From Musicola paradisiaca NCPPB 2511 (GTDB lineage Bacteria > Pseudomonadota > Gammaproteobacteria > Enterobacterales > Enterobacteriaceae), in NCBI RefSeq assembly GCF_000400505.1, contig NZ_CM001857.1, positions 531,032-595,031 of the forward strand: a stretch of 64,000 nucleotides of DNA, given 5' to 3'. Below are positions 46,190 through 57,569 of the stretch, in pieces. Positions within the stretch are counted from its first letter, which is position 1. Every line of letters begins with the position of its first letter. A program made the position numbers and the translations under genes. Under the pieces are notes generated by a model. The model was given only the letters and a program-made list of their open reading frames with translations, was not told the origin of the DNA and ran no database searches.

Positions 46190-46218
46190 TTGCCATACTG
46201 TGAAAAGCGGTCCATAAT
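46190..46218 (+). promoter_or_regulatory. sigma-70 promoter of the first tRNA-Gly gene
   Basis: TTGCCA (-35), a 17-base spacer and CATAAT (-10), followed by the GC-rich TGCCGCC typical of stringently controlled stable-RNA promoters. Transcription would start near 46225, about 79 bases before the mature tRNA. Confidence 0.7.
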
Positions 46219-46303
46219 TGCCGCCATTCCAGACGCCTTCAAGTGTTAAAGCCTTTTTAATCAAAGAGTTAAATGCTTGAAGGTGCTTGAATCACCTCAG
46301 TAC

Positions 46304-46379
<76 letters not shown>

Positions 46380-46508
46380 AATTTTTTCTAGTCAGTCTCT
46401 TTTATCTCCTATCCGACAAAAATACAGAAATTCAAGCCATCTGTTTGGTTTGCTTAGCATTTCATATATGATTTTCGCCATTGACTCCCGCTGTCTTCGG
46501 TGATGCTT

Positions 46509-47435
46509 ATGACGCCTGTTCTTCTGCTTGACGCCCGTGCGGATGAAATCCGTGACCCATTACATGCGCTGATGCCCGATTTGCCATTAGTGATCGGATC
46601 CGGCGATCCTCAGGAGGCGGCCGGATGCGATATCTGGATCGGCGAGCCGGATAAAGCGGCGGTTTTGCTGGCGCAAGGTGTCAAGCCGCGGTGGTTGCAG
46701 TCCACCTGGGCGGGCTATAAGCCGCTACTGGCGGAAGCCTTCCCACGGGATTACCGTTTGAGTCGCGCTGTCGGCGTATTCGGCCAGGCTATTGCGGAGT
46801 ACGTGCTGGCTTATTTGCTGCAGCATGAACATCGCCTGCCGGCCCGCTGGCAGCACCAGCAGGCCGGTGTGTGGGAAAAAAGTTTGCCGGGTTCTTTATA
46901 TGGACGTCGGGTATTGATCGTTGGAACCGGAGATATCGGGCGTGAGGTTGCGGCATTCTTGCAACCGTTTGGCGTCGTATTGACCGGCATTGCCTCGACA
47001 CCGCGGTCATTGTCGGCGTTTGAGCGTGTCGATGCGCTGGATCGCCTGAAAGAGGCGGTTCGGGATGCGGATTACGTGATTAATATCCTGCCGGATACGC
47101 CAGCGACAACCGACGTCTATCATGCGGACGTCTTTTCCGCGATGAAGCCTGCGGCTCTGTTTATCAATGTCGGCCGGGGTAGCGCGGTGGTGGATGAGGA
47201 TCTTTGCGCTGCGCTGAGGGCGGGGCAAATTGCCGGAGCGGTACTGGATGTATTTCGTCAGGAGCCGCTGCCGCCGGCACATCCTTTCTGGCACACACCT
47301 AACCTGTTTATTACGACGCATATTGCCGGGCCGTTGGTTCCTGCCAGGCTGGCGCGTTTGTTCCTGGAAAATCTGCCTCGTTTTCAAGCTAATCAGCCGC
47401 TGGTGGGAGAGGTGGATTTTTCCAGAAGCTATTGA
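46509..47435 (+). CDS. D-2-hydroxyacid dehydrogenase
   Basis: 308 residues. NAD(P)-binding motif VGTGDIGREVAAFL (about 139-152) and catalytic core segments INVGRGSAVVDEDL (Arg), VFRQEPLPPAHPFW (Glu) and ITTHIAGP (His). It resembles GhrA/YcdW-type 2-ketoacid reductases; the substrate is not known. The start is uncertain among GTG 46500, ATG 46503 and ATG 46509. The last has the best spacing from CGGTG. It lies between two identical tRNA-Gly genes. A 10-bp imperfect hairpin at 47459-47487 may end it. Confidence 0.87.
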   Translation: MTPVLLLDARADEIRDPLHALMPDLPLVIGSGDPQEAAGCDIWIGEPDKAAVLLAQGVKPRWLQSTWAGYKPLLAEAFPRDYRLSRAVGVFGQAIAEYVLAYLLQHEHRLPARWQHQQAGVWEKSLPGSLYGRRVLIVGTGDIGREVAAFLQPFGVVLTGIASTPRSLSAFERVDALDRLKEAVRDADYVINILPDTPATTDVYHADVFSAMKPAALFINVGRGSAVVDEDLCAALRAGQIAGAVLDVFRQEPLPPAHPFWHTPNLFITTHIAGPLVPARLARLFLENLPRFQANQPLVGEVDFSRSY

Positions 47436-47645
47436 GGCGGGCTAAACTATCGTCATTCAGGCAGGAAGTGAAAAATCCTTCTTGCCTTGGCATGTCGATT
47501 GGTTCATAATGCTGCCCTCTTCGCGAGAATTCTTATTAAAACACAGTAAAATCAATAGATTATCCGTGTTTTATTAAAATTTTCAAGATTGCGGCTTTTA
47601 ACTTGATTTTGGTTAGAAAGCGACAATACTTGAATGCTGTTGTAT

Positions 47646-47721
<76 letters not shown>

Positions 47722-47803
47722 ATCATTTTTTCGTTTCTTTCTCTCTCTCTCTTGATTCACATCATGCGATGTTGTCGCAAGATTCGTATCGTTTTAAACA
47801 GAG

Positions 47804-47973
47804 TTATCCACAGGCTGTCAACGCAGGCACTCGGCCGTTAATATCGACCGTGATGAAACGTGTTTGTTCATCTTTTTGAAATATAAATAAAATTTTATAA
47901 TAAAAAACGCTATCTGGATCACTTGAACTTTTTGTGATGATTGATTGACAACGTATTTTTAAATTTATGCACA
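47804..47973 (+). promoter_or_regulatory. two DnaA boxes, datA-like locus
   Basis: TTATCCACA (47804-47812) and TTATGCACA (47965-47973) both match the DnaA box consensus TTATNCACA exactly. They have the same orientation, are 161 bases apart and are separated by an AT-rich tract (47879-47910). A weaker reverse box, CGTGGATAT, lies at 47986-47994. The 288-base gap contains no gene and lies between tRNA-Gly and queG. As recalled, the E. coli DnaA-titrating locus datA is at this position. Confidence 0.55.
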
Positions 47974-48009
47974 GCGGTGAAAATCCGTGGATATCTGTCT
48001 CCGTCATGC

Positions 48010-49149
48010 TTAAGCATCCCGCGGGAGCCCTTTTTCGATGGCGCGAATCAGTCGCTTTTTTTGCGCCGGCTGAACATCGATCGTCTGTTGGCTGCGCTTT
48101 TCCCACTGTTGCGATAGCGCCCAATCTATGTGTTCATCCAGTAGCGGGTGTTCTCCCAACCTTGCCTGTAGCGCCAGTACGATGTGATCTTCGTAAGGGG
48201 CGTTGCCCAGTGCGACGGCAATATTACGCAACCAACGCAGATGTCCGATACGACGAATGGCCGAGCCTTCCGTTACTTGTAGAAAACGCACTTCGTTCCA
48301 CTGGAACAGCTCCAGCAGTTCAGGGGTATGCAGCGCGGCCCTGGGACTGAAATCGGGTTCGTCGGTCAGTGACGAAAATCGGTTCCAGGGGCAAATCAAC
48401 TGGCAGTCGTCGCAGCCGTAAATGCGGTTTCCCATTAATGGGCGCAGTTCTATAGGGATAGCGCCTTCCAGTTCAATAGTCAGGTAGGAAACACAGCGTC
48501 GGGCGTCAATGGTGTAGGGCGCGACGATGGCGCCGGTCGGGCAGGTGGTCATGCAGGCAACGCATTTACCGCAGCCTTCTTCGACGGGAGCGTCCGTCGG
48601 TAACGGCAGGTCGATCAGCAGTTCACCAAGGAAAAACCAGGAGCCGGCGTTGCGATTCATCACCAGTGAGTGCTTACCCACCCATCCCAGCCCGGCTTTG
48701 GCCGCCAGCGGCCGCTCCATGATGGGGGCAGAGTCGACGAACGGTCGAAACTGCAGTTCGCCGCAATGCGTCTGAATTCTATCACCCAATTTTTTCAGCC
48801 GTTGACGCAGCAATTTATGGTAATCCCGCCCCAGCGCATAACGGCTGACATAACCCAGCAAGGGGTTTTTCAACGTACTGGCAAAAGCCGCCTTCGCGGG
48901 CAGATAATTCATGCGTACACTTATTACACGCAATGTGCCTGGCAGCAGTTCGTGCGGACGGGCTCGCATCATACCGTGGCGAGCCATCCATGCCATTTCG
49001 CCGTGATACTGCTTATCCAGCCATGCCTGTAAGCGAGGCTCTTCATGGGACAAATCGGTATCGCAGATACCTACCTGCTGAAAACCGAGTTCTTGTCCCC
49101 ATTGCTTGATAAGTTGTGCCAGTTCATTGAGATCGTAGGGGTATGTCAT
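48010..49149 (-). CDS. queG: epoxyqueuosine reductase
   Basis: Cobalamin-dependent last step of queuosine synthesis in tRNA. 379 residues with two ferredoxin-like [4Fe-4S] motifs (CGKCVACMTTCPTGA and CDDCQLICPWN) and a C-terminal HEAT-like region (IRRIGHLRWLRNIAVALGN). Start at 49149 ([14 protein letters not shown]). The start codon overlaps the divergent nnr start by two bases. Confidence 0.96.
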   Translation of the reverse strand: MTYPYDLNELAQLIKQWGQELGFQQVGICDTDLSHEEPRLQAWLDKQYHGEMAWMARHGMMRARPHELLPGTLRVISVRMNYLPAKAAFASTLKNPLLGYVSRYALGRDYHKLLRQRLKKLGDRIQTHCGELQFRPFVDSAPIMERPLAAKAGLGWVGKHSLVMNRNAGSWFFLGELLIDLPLPTDAPVEEGCGKCVACMTTCPTGAIVAPYTIDARRCVSYLTIELEGAIPIELRPLMGNRIYGCDDCQLICPWNRFSSLTDEPDFSPRAALHTPELLELFQWNEVRFLQVTEGSAIRRIGHLRWLRNIAVALGNAPYEDHIVLALQARLGEHPLLDEHIDWALSQQWEKRSQQTIDVQPAQKKRLIRAIEKGLPRDA

Positions 49150-50677
49150 GACGGACCGTAACAAAATGCAGTTCTCTTCCATATTACCACATTCCATATT
49201 TCGGGCTGACTGGCTGCGACGCGAAGAGGCAAACGCGGCCAGAAACGCAGGCGTGTCGCTGTATACCCTGATGGAACGCGCCGGCCATGCGGCGTTTAAT
49301 TTGATTCGGGCGTGTTACCCACAAGCGGGACGCTGGCTGGTGCTGGCGGGACATGGTAATAACGGCGGCGACGCTTATGTTGTGGCGCTGTTGGCGCGTC
49401 TGGCGGGGATAACGGTAACGGTGATCGCTTGTACAAGCAGCAAGCCGTTACCGGAAGAGGCAGCGCAGGCGCAGCAGCAATGGCGGGCGGCGGGCGGCGA
49501 AGTATTGACGCCGGACGCCGCGTGGCCGCAGGAGGTCGATGTGATTGTCGACGGTTTGCTGGGTATCGGCCTGGCCGCCGCGCCTCGTGCGCCTTACGAC
49601 GGGTTGATCGATGCCGCCAACGCATATCCGGCGCCGGTCGTCGCGCTGGATATTCCCTCCGGGCTGAATGCGGAAACCGGTCATGCCGAAGGCGCCGTCA
49701 TTCGGGCGGAGCACACGATGACGTTCATTACCTTAAAACCGGGGTTGTTGACAGGTAGGGCGCGCGATTGCACGGGGCGACTTCATCATGATGACCTTGG
49801 GCTGACCGCCTGGGTGGCAAGACAATCAGCGCCGCTGCAACGTTTGACGGCCGAGTGCCTGACGACATGGTTGAAACCCCGTCGTCCCGGGGCACATAAA
49901 GGCGAGCATGGTCGTTTGCTGATTGTCGGCGGGGATGAGGGAACCGGCGGCGCTATTTTTATGGCTGGCGATGCTGCATTGCGCAGTGGTGCAGGGCTGG
50001 TGCGAGTGCTTACTCACAAAAATTATCTGGCGGCGATTCTGGTTTCGCGTCCTGAATTAATGGTACAGGAGCTGACGCCGGAATCCGTCAGACAGGGGCT
50101 CGAATGGGCGAACGTGGTGGTCATCGGGCCGGGATTAGGGCAGCGCGAATGGGGCCGAACCGCGCTTAGGATCGCTGAAAATTGTAACAAATCCATGTTA
50201 TGGGATGCGGATGCGCTCAACCTGCTGGCAATCAGTCCTTATAAACGTCAGAATCGCGTCTTGACTCCCCATCCCGGAGAGGCGGCCCGTCTGTTAAACT
50301 GCCGGATTGCCGATATTGAGAGCGATCGTTTGCTGGCCGCCGCAAAACTGGTGAAACGTTATGGTGGCGTGGTGGTACTGAAAGGCGCCGGTACGGTTAT
50401 CGCCAGCGAGCAAGGGGCGATGTCCATCGCCGATGTGGGGAATCCCGGTATGGCGACCGGCGGTATGGGCGACGTGCTTTCCGGTATCATCGGTGCGTTG
50501 CTGGCCCAGGGGCTACCGTTGTATGACGCGGCTTGCGCCGGATGTGTGGTGCACGGCGCATCGGCGGACTGGCTGGCGCATCAGCAAGGTACGCGCGGGA
50601 TGTTGGCGACCGATTTAATGGCAATATTGCCGAAGTATGTGAATCCTGAACGGATACCTTTAGAAAAGACAGAATGA
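49148..50677 (+). CDS. nnr: bifunctional NAD(P)HX epimerase/dehydratase
   Basis: Repairs hydrated NADH and NADPH. 509 residues: an N-terminal YjeF_N epimerase domain with [15 protein letters not shown] (about 56-70), and a C-terminal ADP-dependent dehydratase of the ribokinase-like fold with [23 protein letters not shown] and [16 protein letters not shown]. It starts divergently from queG with overlapping start codons and overlaps tsaE by ATGA. Confidence 0.96.
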   Translation: MTDRNKMQFSSILPHSIFRADWLRREEANAARNAGVSLYTLMERAGHAAFNLIRACYPQAGRWLVLAGHGNNGGDAYVVALLARLAGITVTVIACTSSKPLPEEAAQAQQQWRAAGGEVLTPDAAWPQEVDVIVDGLLGIGLAAAPRAPYDGLIDAANAYPAPVVALDIPSGLNAETGHAEGAVIRAEHTMTFITLKPGLLTGRARDCTGRLHHDDLGLTAWVARQSAPLQRLTAECLTTWLKPRRPGAHKGEHGRLLIVGGDEGTGGAIFMAGDAALRSGAGLVRVLTHKNYLAAILVSRPELMVQELTPESVRQGLEWANVVVIGPGLGQREWGRTALRIAENCNKSMLWDADALNLLAISPYKRQNRVLTPHPGEAARLLNCRIADIESDRLLAAAKLVKRYGGVVVLKGAGTVIASEQGAMSIADVGNPGMATGGMGDVLSGIIGALLAQGLPLYDAACAGCVVHGASADWLAHQQGTRGMLATDLMAILPKYVNPERIPLEKTE

Positions 50678-51147
50678 GCACGCTTTTGTTACCTCTGCCG
50701 GATGAGGCAGCCACTACTGCACTGGGCGCATTGCTGGCACGAGCCTGCGATCGTGCATCGATTATCTATTTGTTTGGCGACCTGGGCGCGGGAAAAACGA
50801 CGTTGAGTCGGGGATTCCTGCAGGCGCTGGGCCATCAGGGTAATGTAAAAAGCCCGACCTATACGCTGGTGGAGCCTTATGCGTTGTCGCCGCGTCCGGT
50901 TTATCACTTTGATCTTTATCGTCTTGCCGACCCGGAAGAGCTGGAGTTCATGGGGATCCGCGACTATCTGTCGCAGGATGCGATTTGCCTGATTGAATGG
51001 CCTCAGCAAGGGGCCGGCGTGCTGCCGACGGCGGATGTCGAGTTGCACCTTAACTACGATGGGCGCGCTCGGCAGGCAGAGATCCATGCCGTGTCGGCCT
51101 ATGGCGCACGGATTGTTGAGCAGTTGGCTGGGCAGGCAATGTCATGA
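50674..51147 (+). CDS. tsaE: tRNA t6A synthesis ATPase TsaE
   Basis: An ATPase that works with TsaB and TsaD in threonylcarbamoyladenosine (t6A37) formation. 157 residues with the P-loop [19 protein letters not shown] (about 33-51), [11 protein letters not shown] and [19 protein letters not shown] overlaps the nnr stop. Its own stop overlaps amiB. Confidence 0.95.
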   Translation: MSTLLLPLPDEAATTALGALLARACDRASIIYLFGDLGAGKTTLSRGFLQALGHQGNVKSPTYTLVEPYALSPRPVYHFDLYRLADPEELEFMGIRDYLSQDAICLIEWPQQGAGVLPTADVELHLNYDGRARQAEIHAVSAYGARIVEQLAGQAMS

Positions 51148-52850
51148 GGTCGGGGGTTATGAAGGCGTTGCTGGGCGGGTTATTACTGCTGGCATGGCCG
51201 CTTTGGGCGGCGACTCTCACCGATATTCGCGTAAATAATGCCTCGACGGAAGCTGTGGTGACGTTGAGTTTCAGCGGGCCGCCGGTGTATGAATTTTCTT
51301 CCCTGAGTAACCCGAACCGGGTGGTGATCGATATCAGCCAATCCGGCATGGTTCAGGGGCTGCCGCTGGAGTTTAACGGCCAGAATATTATCTCCAGAAT
51401 TCGCTCCAGTAAGGCCAGGGAGCCTGGCAACCTGCGGTTGGTGCTTGATCTGACGCAGAAAGCGCAGACCCGAGCGCAAAAGGAGAAAAGCGGCGGCGGT
51501 TATAACGTGGTGCTGAATGTGATGGGCGAACGTAAACCGGTAGCCAAACCACCGGTATCCACCTCCTCCCGTAGCGCTGTCACCACCGGGCGCAATCCGC
51601 TTACCGGCAAGACGGCAGATGTTTCTTCGTCGCGTGTTGCCGTAGAGCCGGTGAAAGCCTCCGCTCGCGGTGGGCGCGGAGAGCGGGTTACTGTGGCGAT
51701 TGATGCGGGTCACGGCGGGCAGGATCCTGGTGCTACCGGGCCCAACGGCCTGTATGAAAAAACGGTGACTATTGCGATTGCCCGCAAACTCAAGGCGCTG
51801 ATGAGTAGCGATCCGGACTTTAAACCGGTGCTGACCCGCGATGGGGATTATTTTATCTCGGTGATGGGGCGCTCTGAAGTTGCCCGCAAGCAAGGGGCCA
51901 ATCTGCTGGTGTCCATCCATGCGGATGCGGCTCCCAACCGCGGCGCGACGGGCGCATCGGTGTGGGTATTGTCCAACCGGCGCGCCAACAGCGAGATGGC
52001 GAACTGGCTTGAACAACATGAGAAGCAATCCGAATTGCTGGGTGGCGCAGGGGATCTGCTGGCGAACAGCGCTGCCGATCCCTACCTGAGCCAGGCGGTG
52101 CTGGATTTGCAGTTCGGCCATTCTCAGCGTGTGGGTTATGACGTAGCGGTGAAAGTGCTGCGTGAGTTGCAGCGCGTCGGCAGTTTGCATAAACGGCGGC
52201 CGGAACATGCCAGTCTTGGCGTGCTGCGTTCTCCAGATATTCCTTCACTGTTGGTGGAAACCGGCTTTATTTCCAATCCGAGCGAGGAGCGGCTGCTGGG
52301 GAGCAGTGAGTATCAGGAAAAGATTGCCAATGCCATTTATCAGGGACTGCGCAGTTATTTCCAGTCTCATCCGTTGCAAAATGTCCCAAAGCAGGAAAAC
52401 CGGCCGCAAAAGCAGGAAAACCGGCCGCAAGCGTCGTCGGTGGTTAACGCCCCCGCGTCTGCGCCGGTAAAGTCGGCAACGCCTGCCGTGAGGAATGACG
52501 CGGTGACTCAGCGTCATACGGTGGCGCGCGGCGAAACCTTGTCCGGCATCGCTGCGCAGTATGGCGTCAGCATGTCCACCCTTCGTGACCTCAACAGCCT
52601 GAAAAACGATGTGGTGTGGGTTGGACAACGGCTGAAAATTCCTGGTAAGGCCTCGACGCCAGGCGTCACGAAAACGCCTCCCGCACCCAAAAAAAGCACC
52701 GTGGTGATTAAACATAAAGTGATGCGCGGCGATACGCTCAGCGCCATTGCGGTTCGTTATGGCGTGAGCATGAAAGAGATCCAACAGGTGAATAATATGA
52801 CTTCCGGCACTGTACAACTCGGGCAGACGTTGGTCATACCCTCCACGTGA
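51144..52850 (+). CDS. amiB: N-acetylmuramoyl-L-alanine amidase AmiB with two LysM domains
   Basis: A periplasmic zinc amidase that cuts septal peptidoglycan under EnvC control. 568 residues: signal peptide (about 1-22, cleavage after LWA), AMIN domain ([20 protein letters not shown]), Ser/Thr-rich linker, Amidase_3 domain with [21 protein letters not shown], the autoinhibitory-helix region and LVETGFISN, then a spacer with a 21-bp exact duplication (QENRPQK twice) and two LysM repeats ([14 protein letters not shown] and [14 protein letters not shown]). E. coli AmiB lacks the LysM part. Start taken at the ATGA overlap with tsaE; an ATG at 51159 is also possible. Confidence 0.93.
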   Translation: MRSGVMKALLGGLLLLAWPLWAATLTDIRVNNASTEAVVTLSFSGPPVYEFSSLSNPNRVVIDISQSGMVQGLPLEFNGQNIISRIRSSKAREPGNLRLVLDLTQKAQTRAQKEKSGGGYNVVLNVMGERKPVAKPPVSTSSRSAVTTGRNPLTGKTADVSSSRVAVEPVKASARGGRGERVTVAIDAGHGGQDPGATGPNGLYEKTVTIAIARKLKALMSSDPDFKPVLTRDGDYFISVMGRSEVARKQGANLLVSIHADAAPNRGATGASVWVLSNRRANSEMANWLEQHEKQSELLGGAGDLLANSAADPYLSQAVLDLQFGHSQRVGYDVAVKVLRELQRVGSLHKRRPEHASLGVLRSPDIPSLLVETGFISNPSEERLLGSSEYQEKIANAIYQGLRSYFQSHPLQNVPKQENRPQKQENRPQASSVVNAPASAPVKSATPAVRNDAVTQRHTVARGETLSGIAAQYGVSMSTLRDLNSLKNDVVWVGQRLKIPGKASTPGVTKTPPAPKKSTVVIKHKVMRGDTLSAIAVRYGVSMKEIQQVNNMTSGTVQLGQTLVIPST

Positions 52851-52890
52851 TGCCGACAGTGCTTGATGTCGACAAGGTTAAGGAGCACCC

Positions 52891-54780
52891 ATGCCGATTC
52901 AGGTTTTGCCTCCCCAGTTGGCCAACCAGATCGCCGCTGGCGAAGTTGTCGAGCGCCCCTCCTCTGTTGTGAAAGAGTTGGTTGAAAATAGTCTGGATGC
53001 CGGCGCGACCAAGATTGATATTGAAATCGAACGGGGTGGCGCCAGGTTAATTCGTATCCGCGACAACGGTTCGGGCATTGGTAAAGCAGATTTGACGTTG
53101 GCGCTGGCACGCCATGCCACCAGCAAAATTGCGACGCTGGATGATTTGGAAGCTATTGTCAGCTTAGGGTTTCGGGGTGAGGCGTTGGCCAGTATCAGCT
53201 CGGTATCGCGTTTGACGCTGACGTCGCGCACGGCGGATCAGGCGGAAGCCTGGCAGGCGTATGCGGAAGGCCGAGAAATGGCGGTGACGGTAAAGCCCGC
53301 AGCGCATCCGGTCGGTACGACGTTAGAGGTGCTGGATCTGTTTTACAACACGCCGGCGCGTCGTAAGTTTCTGCGTACCGAAAAGACCGAGTTTATGCAT
53401 ATTGATGAGGTGGTACGCCGTATCGCGCTGGCCCGTTTTGATGTGGCGTTCAATCTCCATCATAACGGCAAGCTGGTGAGGCAGTACCGTGCGGCGACCG
53501 ATCCTTCCCAACAGGAACGGCGGCTTGGCAGTATTTGCGGCGCTGCGTTCCTGCAACATGCGCTGGCGGTTTCCTGGCAGCACGGCGATCTCAATATTCA
53601 TGGTTGGGTGGCTGATCCAGCCGGCTCCCGTCAGTTGCCGGAGATGCAATACTGCTATGTCAACCAGCGTATGATGCGGGACAGATTGCTCAATCATGCT
53701 ATTCGTCAGGCATATCAGGATCAACTGCACGGAGAGCAACAGCCTGCCTATGTGCTGTATCTGGATGTGGATCCGCATCAGGTGGATGTGAATGTGCATC
53801 CCGCAAAGCACGAAGTGCGCTTTCATCAGGCGCGTTTGGTGCATGATTTCATCTATCAAGCGGTCATGTCCGTATTGCAGCAGGCGTCTTCACCATCATT
53901 GAACAGCGGTTCCAGTGCGTTGAGTGAAGGGCATTGGCAGCAGGAAAACCGGCAGGCGGCAGGGGAAAATCATTTCGCCCGGCCTGCGGCTGCGTCGTTG
54001 AACGGCAGATCTCCGTCCGGCAACGCCAAAGAACCGCAGGCGTTTTCCTGGCAACAGGATGGTGGTTATCAGAAGCGACAAGGCGAGCTGTATCAACAAT
54101 TGCTGCGGCCGGCTGCGCCGCCGCGCGAGGCGGGTCATGCGTCATCAGTCCAGCTAACCGGCCCATCGTCTTCGTCCGCGCCAGAAACGCTCCCTTTGCC
54201 GGTTTCTGAACCGCTGGAAGGCCATGCATTGGGGCTCGGGCGCGTGCTGGCGATACATAATGGCCGTTACGCTTTGGTTGAACATCGGCAGGGAATTGCG
54301 CTGTTGTCGTTGACGGCGGCAGAACGATATGTGCATCAAGCGCAATTGACGCCGTCCGAAGAGGGGTTGCGACCGCAGCCTCTGCTCATTCCGCAGCGTT
54401 TGTCCCTTGAGAAGGCCGAGCGTGACGAATTACGACGTCAGCAGCCGTTGTTGACCCGCTTTGGCATTGAGGTTGCGTTGGAGCCGACGTCGGCGACGTT
54501 GAAGGCCGTGCCTTTACCTTTGAGACAACAAAATTTACAAAACTTGATTTCCGACCTGTTAGGCTATTTGACCGATTACGGCCATGCTGAACCTGATACG
54601 ATAGCCGCGTGGATAGCCAGTCGGCTACAGGTAGAAAGAGCGGACTGGAGCATCGCGCAGGCGGTGCAATTGCTGGCTGAGGTCGAGCGTTTGTGTCCCG
54701 TGTTGGTGAAAACGCCGCCGTCAGAATTGTTATATGTGATTGATATGAGTCCTGCTATCAGGGCGTTACAGCATGACTGA
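52891..54780 (+). CDS. mutL: DNA mismatch repair protein MutL
   Basis: Couples MutS to MutH and UvrD. 629 residues: an N-terminal GHKL ATPase with [26 protein letters not shown] and [12 protein letters not shown], a transducer domain with [12 protein letters not shown], a Gln/Ser-rich linker (about 330-440) and a C-terminal dimerisation domain without the DQHAx2Ex4E endonuclease motif, as in other MutH-containing bacteria. Overlaps miaA by 8 bases. Confidence 0.97.
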   Translation: MPIQVLPPQLANQIAAGEVVERPSSVVKELVENSLDAGATKIDIEIERGGARLIRIRDNGSGIGKADLTLALARHATSKIATLDDLEAIVSLGFRGEALASISSVSRLTLTSRTADQAEAWQAYAEGREMAVTVKPAAHPVGTTLEVLDLFYNTPARRKFLRTEKTEFMHIDEVVRRIALARFDVAFNLHHNGKLVRQYRAATDPSQQERRLGSICGAAFLQHALAVSWQHGDLNIHGWVADPAGSRQLPEMQYCYVNQRMMRDRLLNHAIRQAYQDQLHGEQQPAYVLYLDVDPHQVDVNVHPAKHEVRFHQARLVHDFIYQAVMSVLQQASSPSLNSGSSALSEGHWQQENRQAAGENHFARPAAASLNGRSPSGNAKEPQAFSWQQDGGYQKRQGELYQQLLRPAAPPREAGHASSVQLTGPSSSSAPETLPLPVSEPLEGHALGLGRVLAIHNGRYALVEHRQGIALLSLTAAERYVHQAQLTPSEEGLRPQPLLIPQRLSLEKAERDELRRQQPLLTRFGIEVALEPTSATLKAVPLPLRQQNLQNLISDLLGYLTDYGHAEPDTIAAWIASRLQVERADWSIAQAVQLLAEVERLCPVLVKTPPSELLYVIDMSPAIRALQHD

Positions 54781-55714
54781 ATATAAAACGGCGGGAAATC
54801 CGCCCGCCATTTTTATTATGGGGCCGACCGCCTCGGGAAAAACTGCGTTGGCGATGGCATTGCGCCAGCATCTTCCCGTCGAGTTGATCAGCGTGGACTC
54901 CGCCTTGATCTACCGGGGAATGGATATCGGCACCGCCAAGCCTACCGTGGCGGAGCTGGCGCGGGCACCGCATCGGTTGATCGATATTATCGATCCTGCG
55001 GAATCTTATTCCGCCGCAGATTTTCGTCGGGATGCGTTACAGGCGATGTCGGAAATTACGGCTGCCGGTCGTATTCCGTTGTTGGTGGGCGGGACTATGC
55101 TTTATTTCAAGGCATTGCTGGAAGGCTTGTCTCCACTGCCTTCGGCGAATCCGGATATTCGGCGGGAGATAGAAGAAAGAGCGAAGACAGAAGGGTGGGA
55201 AGCGTTGCATCGCCAATTGCAGGAAATAGACCCGGTGGCGGCAACTCGGATTCATCCAAATGATCCTCAGAGACTGTCTCGGGCACTGGAAGTTTTTTTC
55301 GTTTCAGGTAACACTTTAACTGAGTTGACAAAAACATCCGGCGATGCACTGCCTTATCATGTTCATCAGTTTGCCATTGCGCCAGCGACGCGAGAATTGC
55401 TGCATGAACGGATAGCGTTGCGGTTTCGACAGATGTTGGCGGCAGGTTTTGAAACGGAGGCTCGGGTCTTGTTCGCTCGCGCAGATCTCCATCCAGCCTT
55501 GCCTTCTATCCGTTGTGTCGGTTATCGCCAAATGTGGTCATATTTATCCGGCGAGATCGGTTACGATGAAATGGTCTATCGCGGTATCTGTGCAACCAGA
55601 CAGTTGGCGAAGCGCCAGATGACTTGGTTGCGTGGTTGGGAAGGCGTTTGCTGGCTTGACAGCGATAGCCCTAGTGATTCGTTGCACAGGGTGGTTGAGG
55701 TTGTTAGTGCATAG
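54773..55714 (+). CDS. miaA: tRNA dimethylallyltransferase MiaA
   Basis: Adds the isopentenyl group to A37 of tRNAs that read UNN codons. 313 residues with the P-loop [14 protein letters not shown] (about 17-30), [40 protein letters not shown] and [14 protein letters not shown]. It starts within the end of mutL. Confidence 0.97.
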   Translation: MTEYKTAGNPPAIFIMGPTASGKTALAMALRQHLPVELISVDSALIYRGMDIGTAKPTVAELARAPHRLIDIIDPAESYSAADFRRDALQAMSEITAAGRIPLLVGGTMLYFKALLEGLSPLPSANPDIRREIEERAKTEGWEALHRQLQEIDPVAATRIHPNDPQRLSRALEVFFVSGNTLTELTKTSGDALPYHVHQFAIAPATRELLHERIALRFRQMLAAGFETEARVLFARADLHPALPSIRCVGYRQMWSYLSGEIGYDEMVYRGICATRQLAKRQMTWLRGWEGVCWLDSDSPSDSLHRVVEVVSA

Positions 55715-55825
55715 GTTGGTCGATTGTGTACAATCGACTGATTCTCGGCACAAAATTTTTATAACGTTATTTTAGGGCCGAAAAGCTCTTTGTTACAAAC
55801 AACAAGCAAATAAGGAAAATATAGA

Positions 55826-56125
55826 ATGGCTAAGGGGCAATCTTTGCAAGATCCGTTCTTGAACGCACTGCGTCGCGAACGTGTTCCGGTTTCGATTTAT
55901 CTGGTCAACGGCATCAAGTTGCAGGGGCAGATTGAATCTTTCGATCAGTTTGTAATTCTGCTGAAGAATACGGTTAGTCAAATGGTATACAAGCATGCCA
56001 TTTCCACGGTGGTTCCGTCTCGCCCGGTATCGCATCACAGCAATAATCCTGGCACCAATAACTATCATGGTAATAATCAGGCCGCTCAGCAGCAGCCGCA
56101 ACAGGATAGTGATGACGCCGAATAA
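55826..56125 (+). CDS. hfq: RNA chaperone Hfq
   Basis: A hexameric Sm-like protein that pairs small RNAs with mRNAs. 99 residues: the Sm fold ([20 protein letters not shown], the distal/proximal site [11 protein letters not shown] and the Sm2 motif [12 protein letters not shown]), then a Gln/Asn/His-rich flexible tail ending DSDDAE. AAGGAAA lies before the ATG. It is 111 bases after miaA; in E. coli several hfq promoters lie in this stretch and inside miaA. Confidence 0.98.
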   Translation: MAKGQSLQDPFLNALRRERVPVSIYLVNGIKLQGQIESFDQFVILLKNTVSQMVYKHAISTVVPSRPVSHHSNNPGTNNYHGNNQAAQQQPQQDSDDAE

Positions 56126-56141
56126 GGCGCCATACAGGTTT

Positions 56142-56200
56142 ACCACGGCAGGAAAAGCCGCTTATCCGACGTTTTCCTGTACCGTGGTTGTGTCTTTTTT
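56142..56200 (+). terminator. terminator or attenuator between hfq and hflX
   Basis: A long hairpin: ACCACGGCAGGAAAA (56142-56156) pairs with TTTTCCTGTACCGTGGT (56172-56188) with a two-base bulge and a 15-base loop, followed 6 bases later by six T residues (56195-56200). The hflX ribosome-binding site starts 3 bases further. It could reduce read-through from hfq into hflX. Confidence 0.6.
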
Positions 56201-56216
56201 CTAAGAGGGTGTCCGG

Positions 56217-57497
56217 TTGTTTGACCGTTATGAAGCCGGTGAACGGGCCATACTAGTTCATATTTATTTTTCTCAGGAGAAAGATACGGAAGACCTACAG
56301 GAGTTTGAGTCTCTGGTGTCTTCCGCCGGGATTGAGGCGTTGCAGGTCATCACCGGCAGCCGAAAGGCGCCACACCCCAAGTATTTCGTCGGCGAAGGCA
56401 AGGCAGAGGAAATTGCTCAGGCAGTAAAAGCTACAGGTGCCTTTGTCGTTCTGTTCGATCATGCATTGACACCAGCACAAGAACGAAATCTTGAGCGTCT
56501 TTGTGAATGTCGAGTTATTGATCGCACTGGGTTGATTTTGGATATTTTTGCCCAGCGCGCACGCACTCATGAAGGCAAATTACAGGTAGAGCTGGCTCAA
56601 TTAAGGCATTTGGCAACACGTCTGGTTCGTGGCTGGACGCACCTTGAACGCCAGAAAGGGGGGATCGGGTTGCGTGGCCCGGGTGAAACCCAGCTTGAAA
56701 CTGACCGTCGCTTGCTGCGTAATCGAATCAGCCAGATATTGTCCCGCCTGGAAAAAGTGGAAAAACAACGTGAACAAGGACGGCGTGCGCGCACACGGGC
56801 CGATGTTCCCACGGTTTCTTTAGTTGGATATACCAACGCCGGAAAATCCACGTTGTTCAATAATATGACTGCCGCTGGCGTCTACGCCGCCGATCAGCTG
56901 TTTGCTACGCTGGATCCTACTCTACGTCGTATTGAAGTCGAAGATGTGGGCGACACAGTTCTGGCGGATACTGTCGGGTTTATCCGACAATTGCCCCATG
57001 ATTTGGTTGCAGCTTTTAAAGCTACGTTGCAGGAAACGCGAGAAGCCACATTATTGCTGCACATCGTCGATGCGGCTGATTCTCGCGCGAGCGATAACAT
57101 TCAGGCTGTTAATGATGTGCTGGCTGAAATTGAAGCGGATAAGATTCCGGTTTTGTTGATAATGAATAAGATCGATATGTTAGATCAGTTTGAGCCGCGT
57201 ATTGATCGTAATGAAGATAACCTGCCGATCAGAGTGTGGTTGTCTGCCCAAACTGGTGAAGGTATTCCTCTTTTATTTCAGGCGCTTTGTGAAAGGCTTG
57301 CTGGGGAGATCGCGCATTATTCCCTGCATTTGCCGCCACAGGCGGGTCGTTTGCGAAGTCGCTTTTATCAGCTCCAGGCAATAGAGAAAGAATGGATTGA
57401 AGAAGACGGCAGTGTTGGTTTGGTTGTAAGGATGCCCATCATTGACTGGCGACGCCTGTGCAAGCAGGAGCAGGAATTGCAAGATTACATTGTTTGA
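56217..57497 (+). CDS. hflX: ribosome-rescue GTPase HflX
   Basis: A GTPase that splits stalled ribosomes under stress. 426 residues: an N-terminal HflX domain ([48 protein letters not shown]), a coiled linker, and a G domain with [18 protein letters not shown] and NKID. The start codon is TTG with AAGAGGG 7 bases upstream; the sequence from there ([11 protein letters not shown]) matches the family N-terminus. Confidence 0.96.
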   Translation: MFDRYEAGERAILVHIYFSQEKDTEDLQEFESLVSSAGIEALQVITGSRKAPHPKYFVGEGKAEEIAQAVKATGAFVVLFDHALTPAQERNLERLCECRVIDRTGLILDIFAQRARTHEGKLQVELAQLRHLATRLVRGWTHLERQKGGIGLRGPGETQLETDRRLLRNRISQILSRLEKVEKQREQGRRARTRADVPTVSLVGYTNAGKSTLFNNMTAAGVYAADQLFATLDPTLRRIEVEDVGDTVLADTVGFIRQLPHDLVAAFKATLQETREATLLLHIVDAADSRASDNIQAVNDVLAEIEADKIPVLLIMNKIDMLDQFEPRIDRNEDNLPIRVWLSAQTGEGIPLLFQALCERLAGEIAHYSLHLPPQAGRLRSRFYQLQAIEKEWIEEDGSVGLVVRMPIIDWRRLCKQEQELQDYIV

Positions 57498-57569
57498 GTG
57501 GTGTGTGCAGTTTTATGACTCTGGGACATTGACCCCGAAAGATACCTATCATAATGAATGGAGCTAAAC

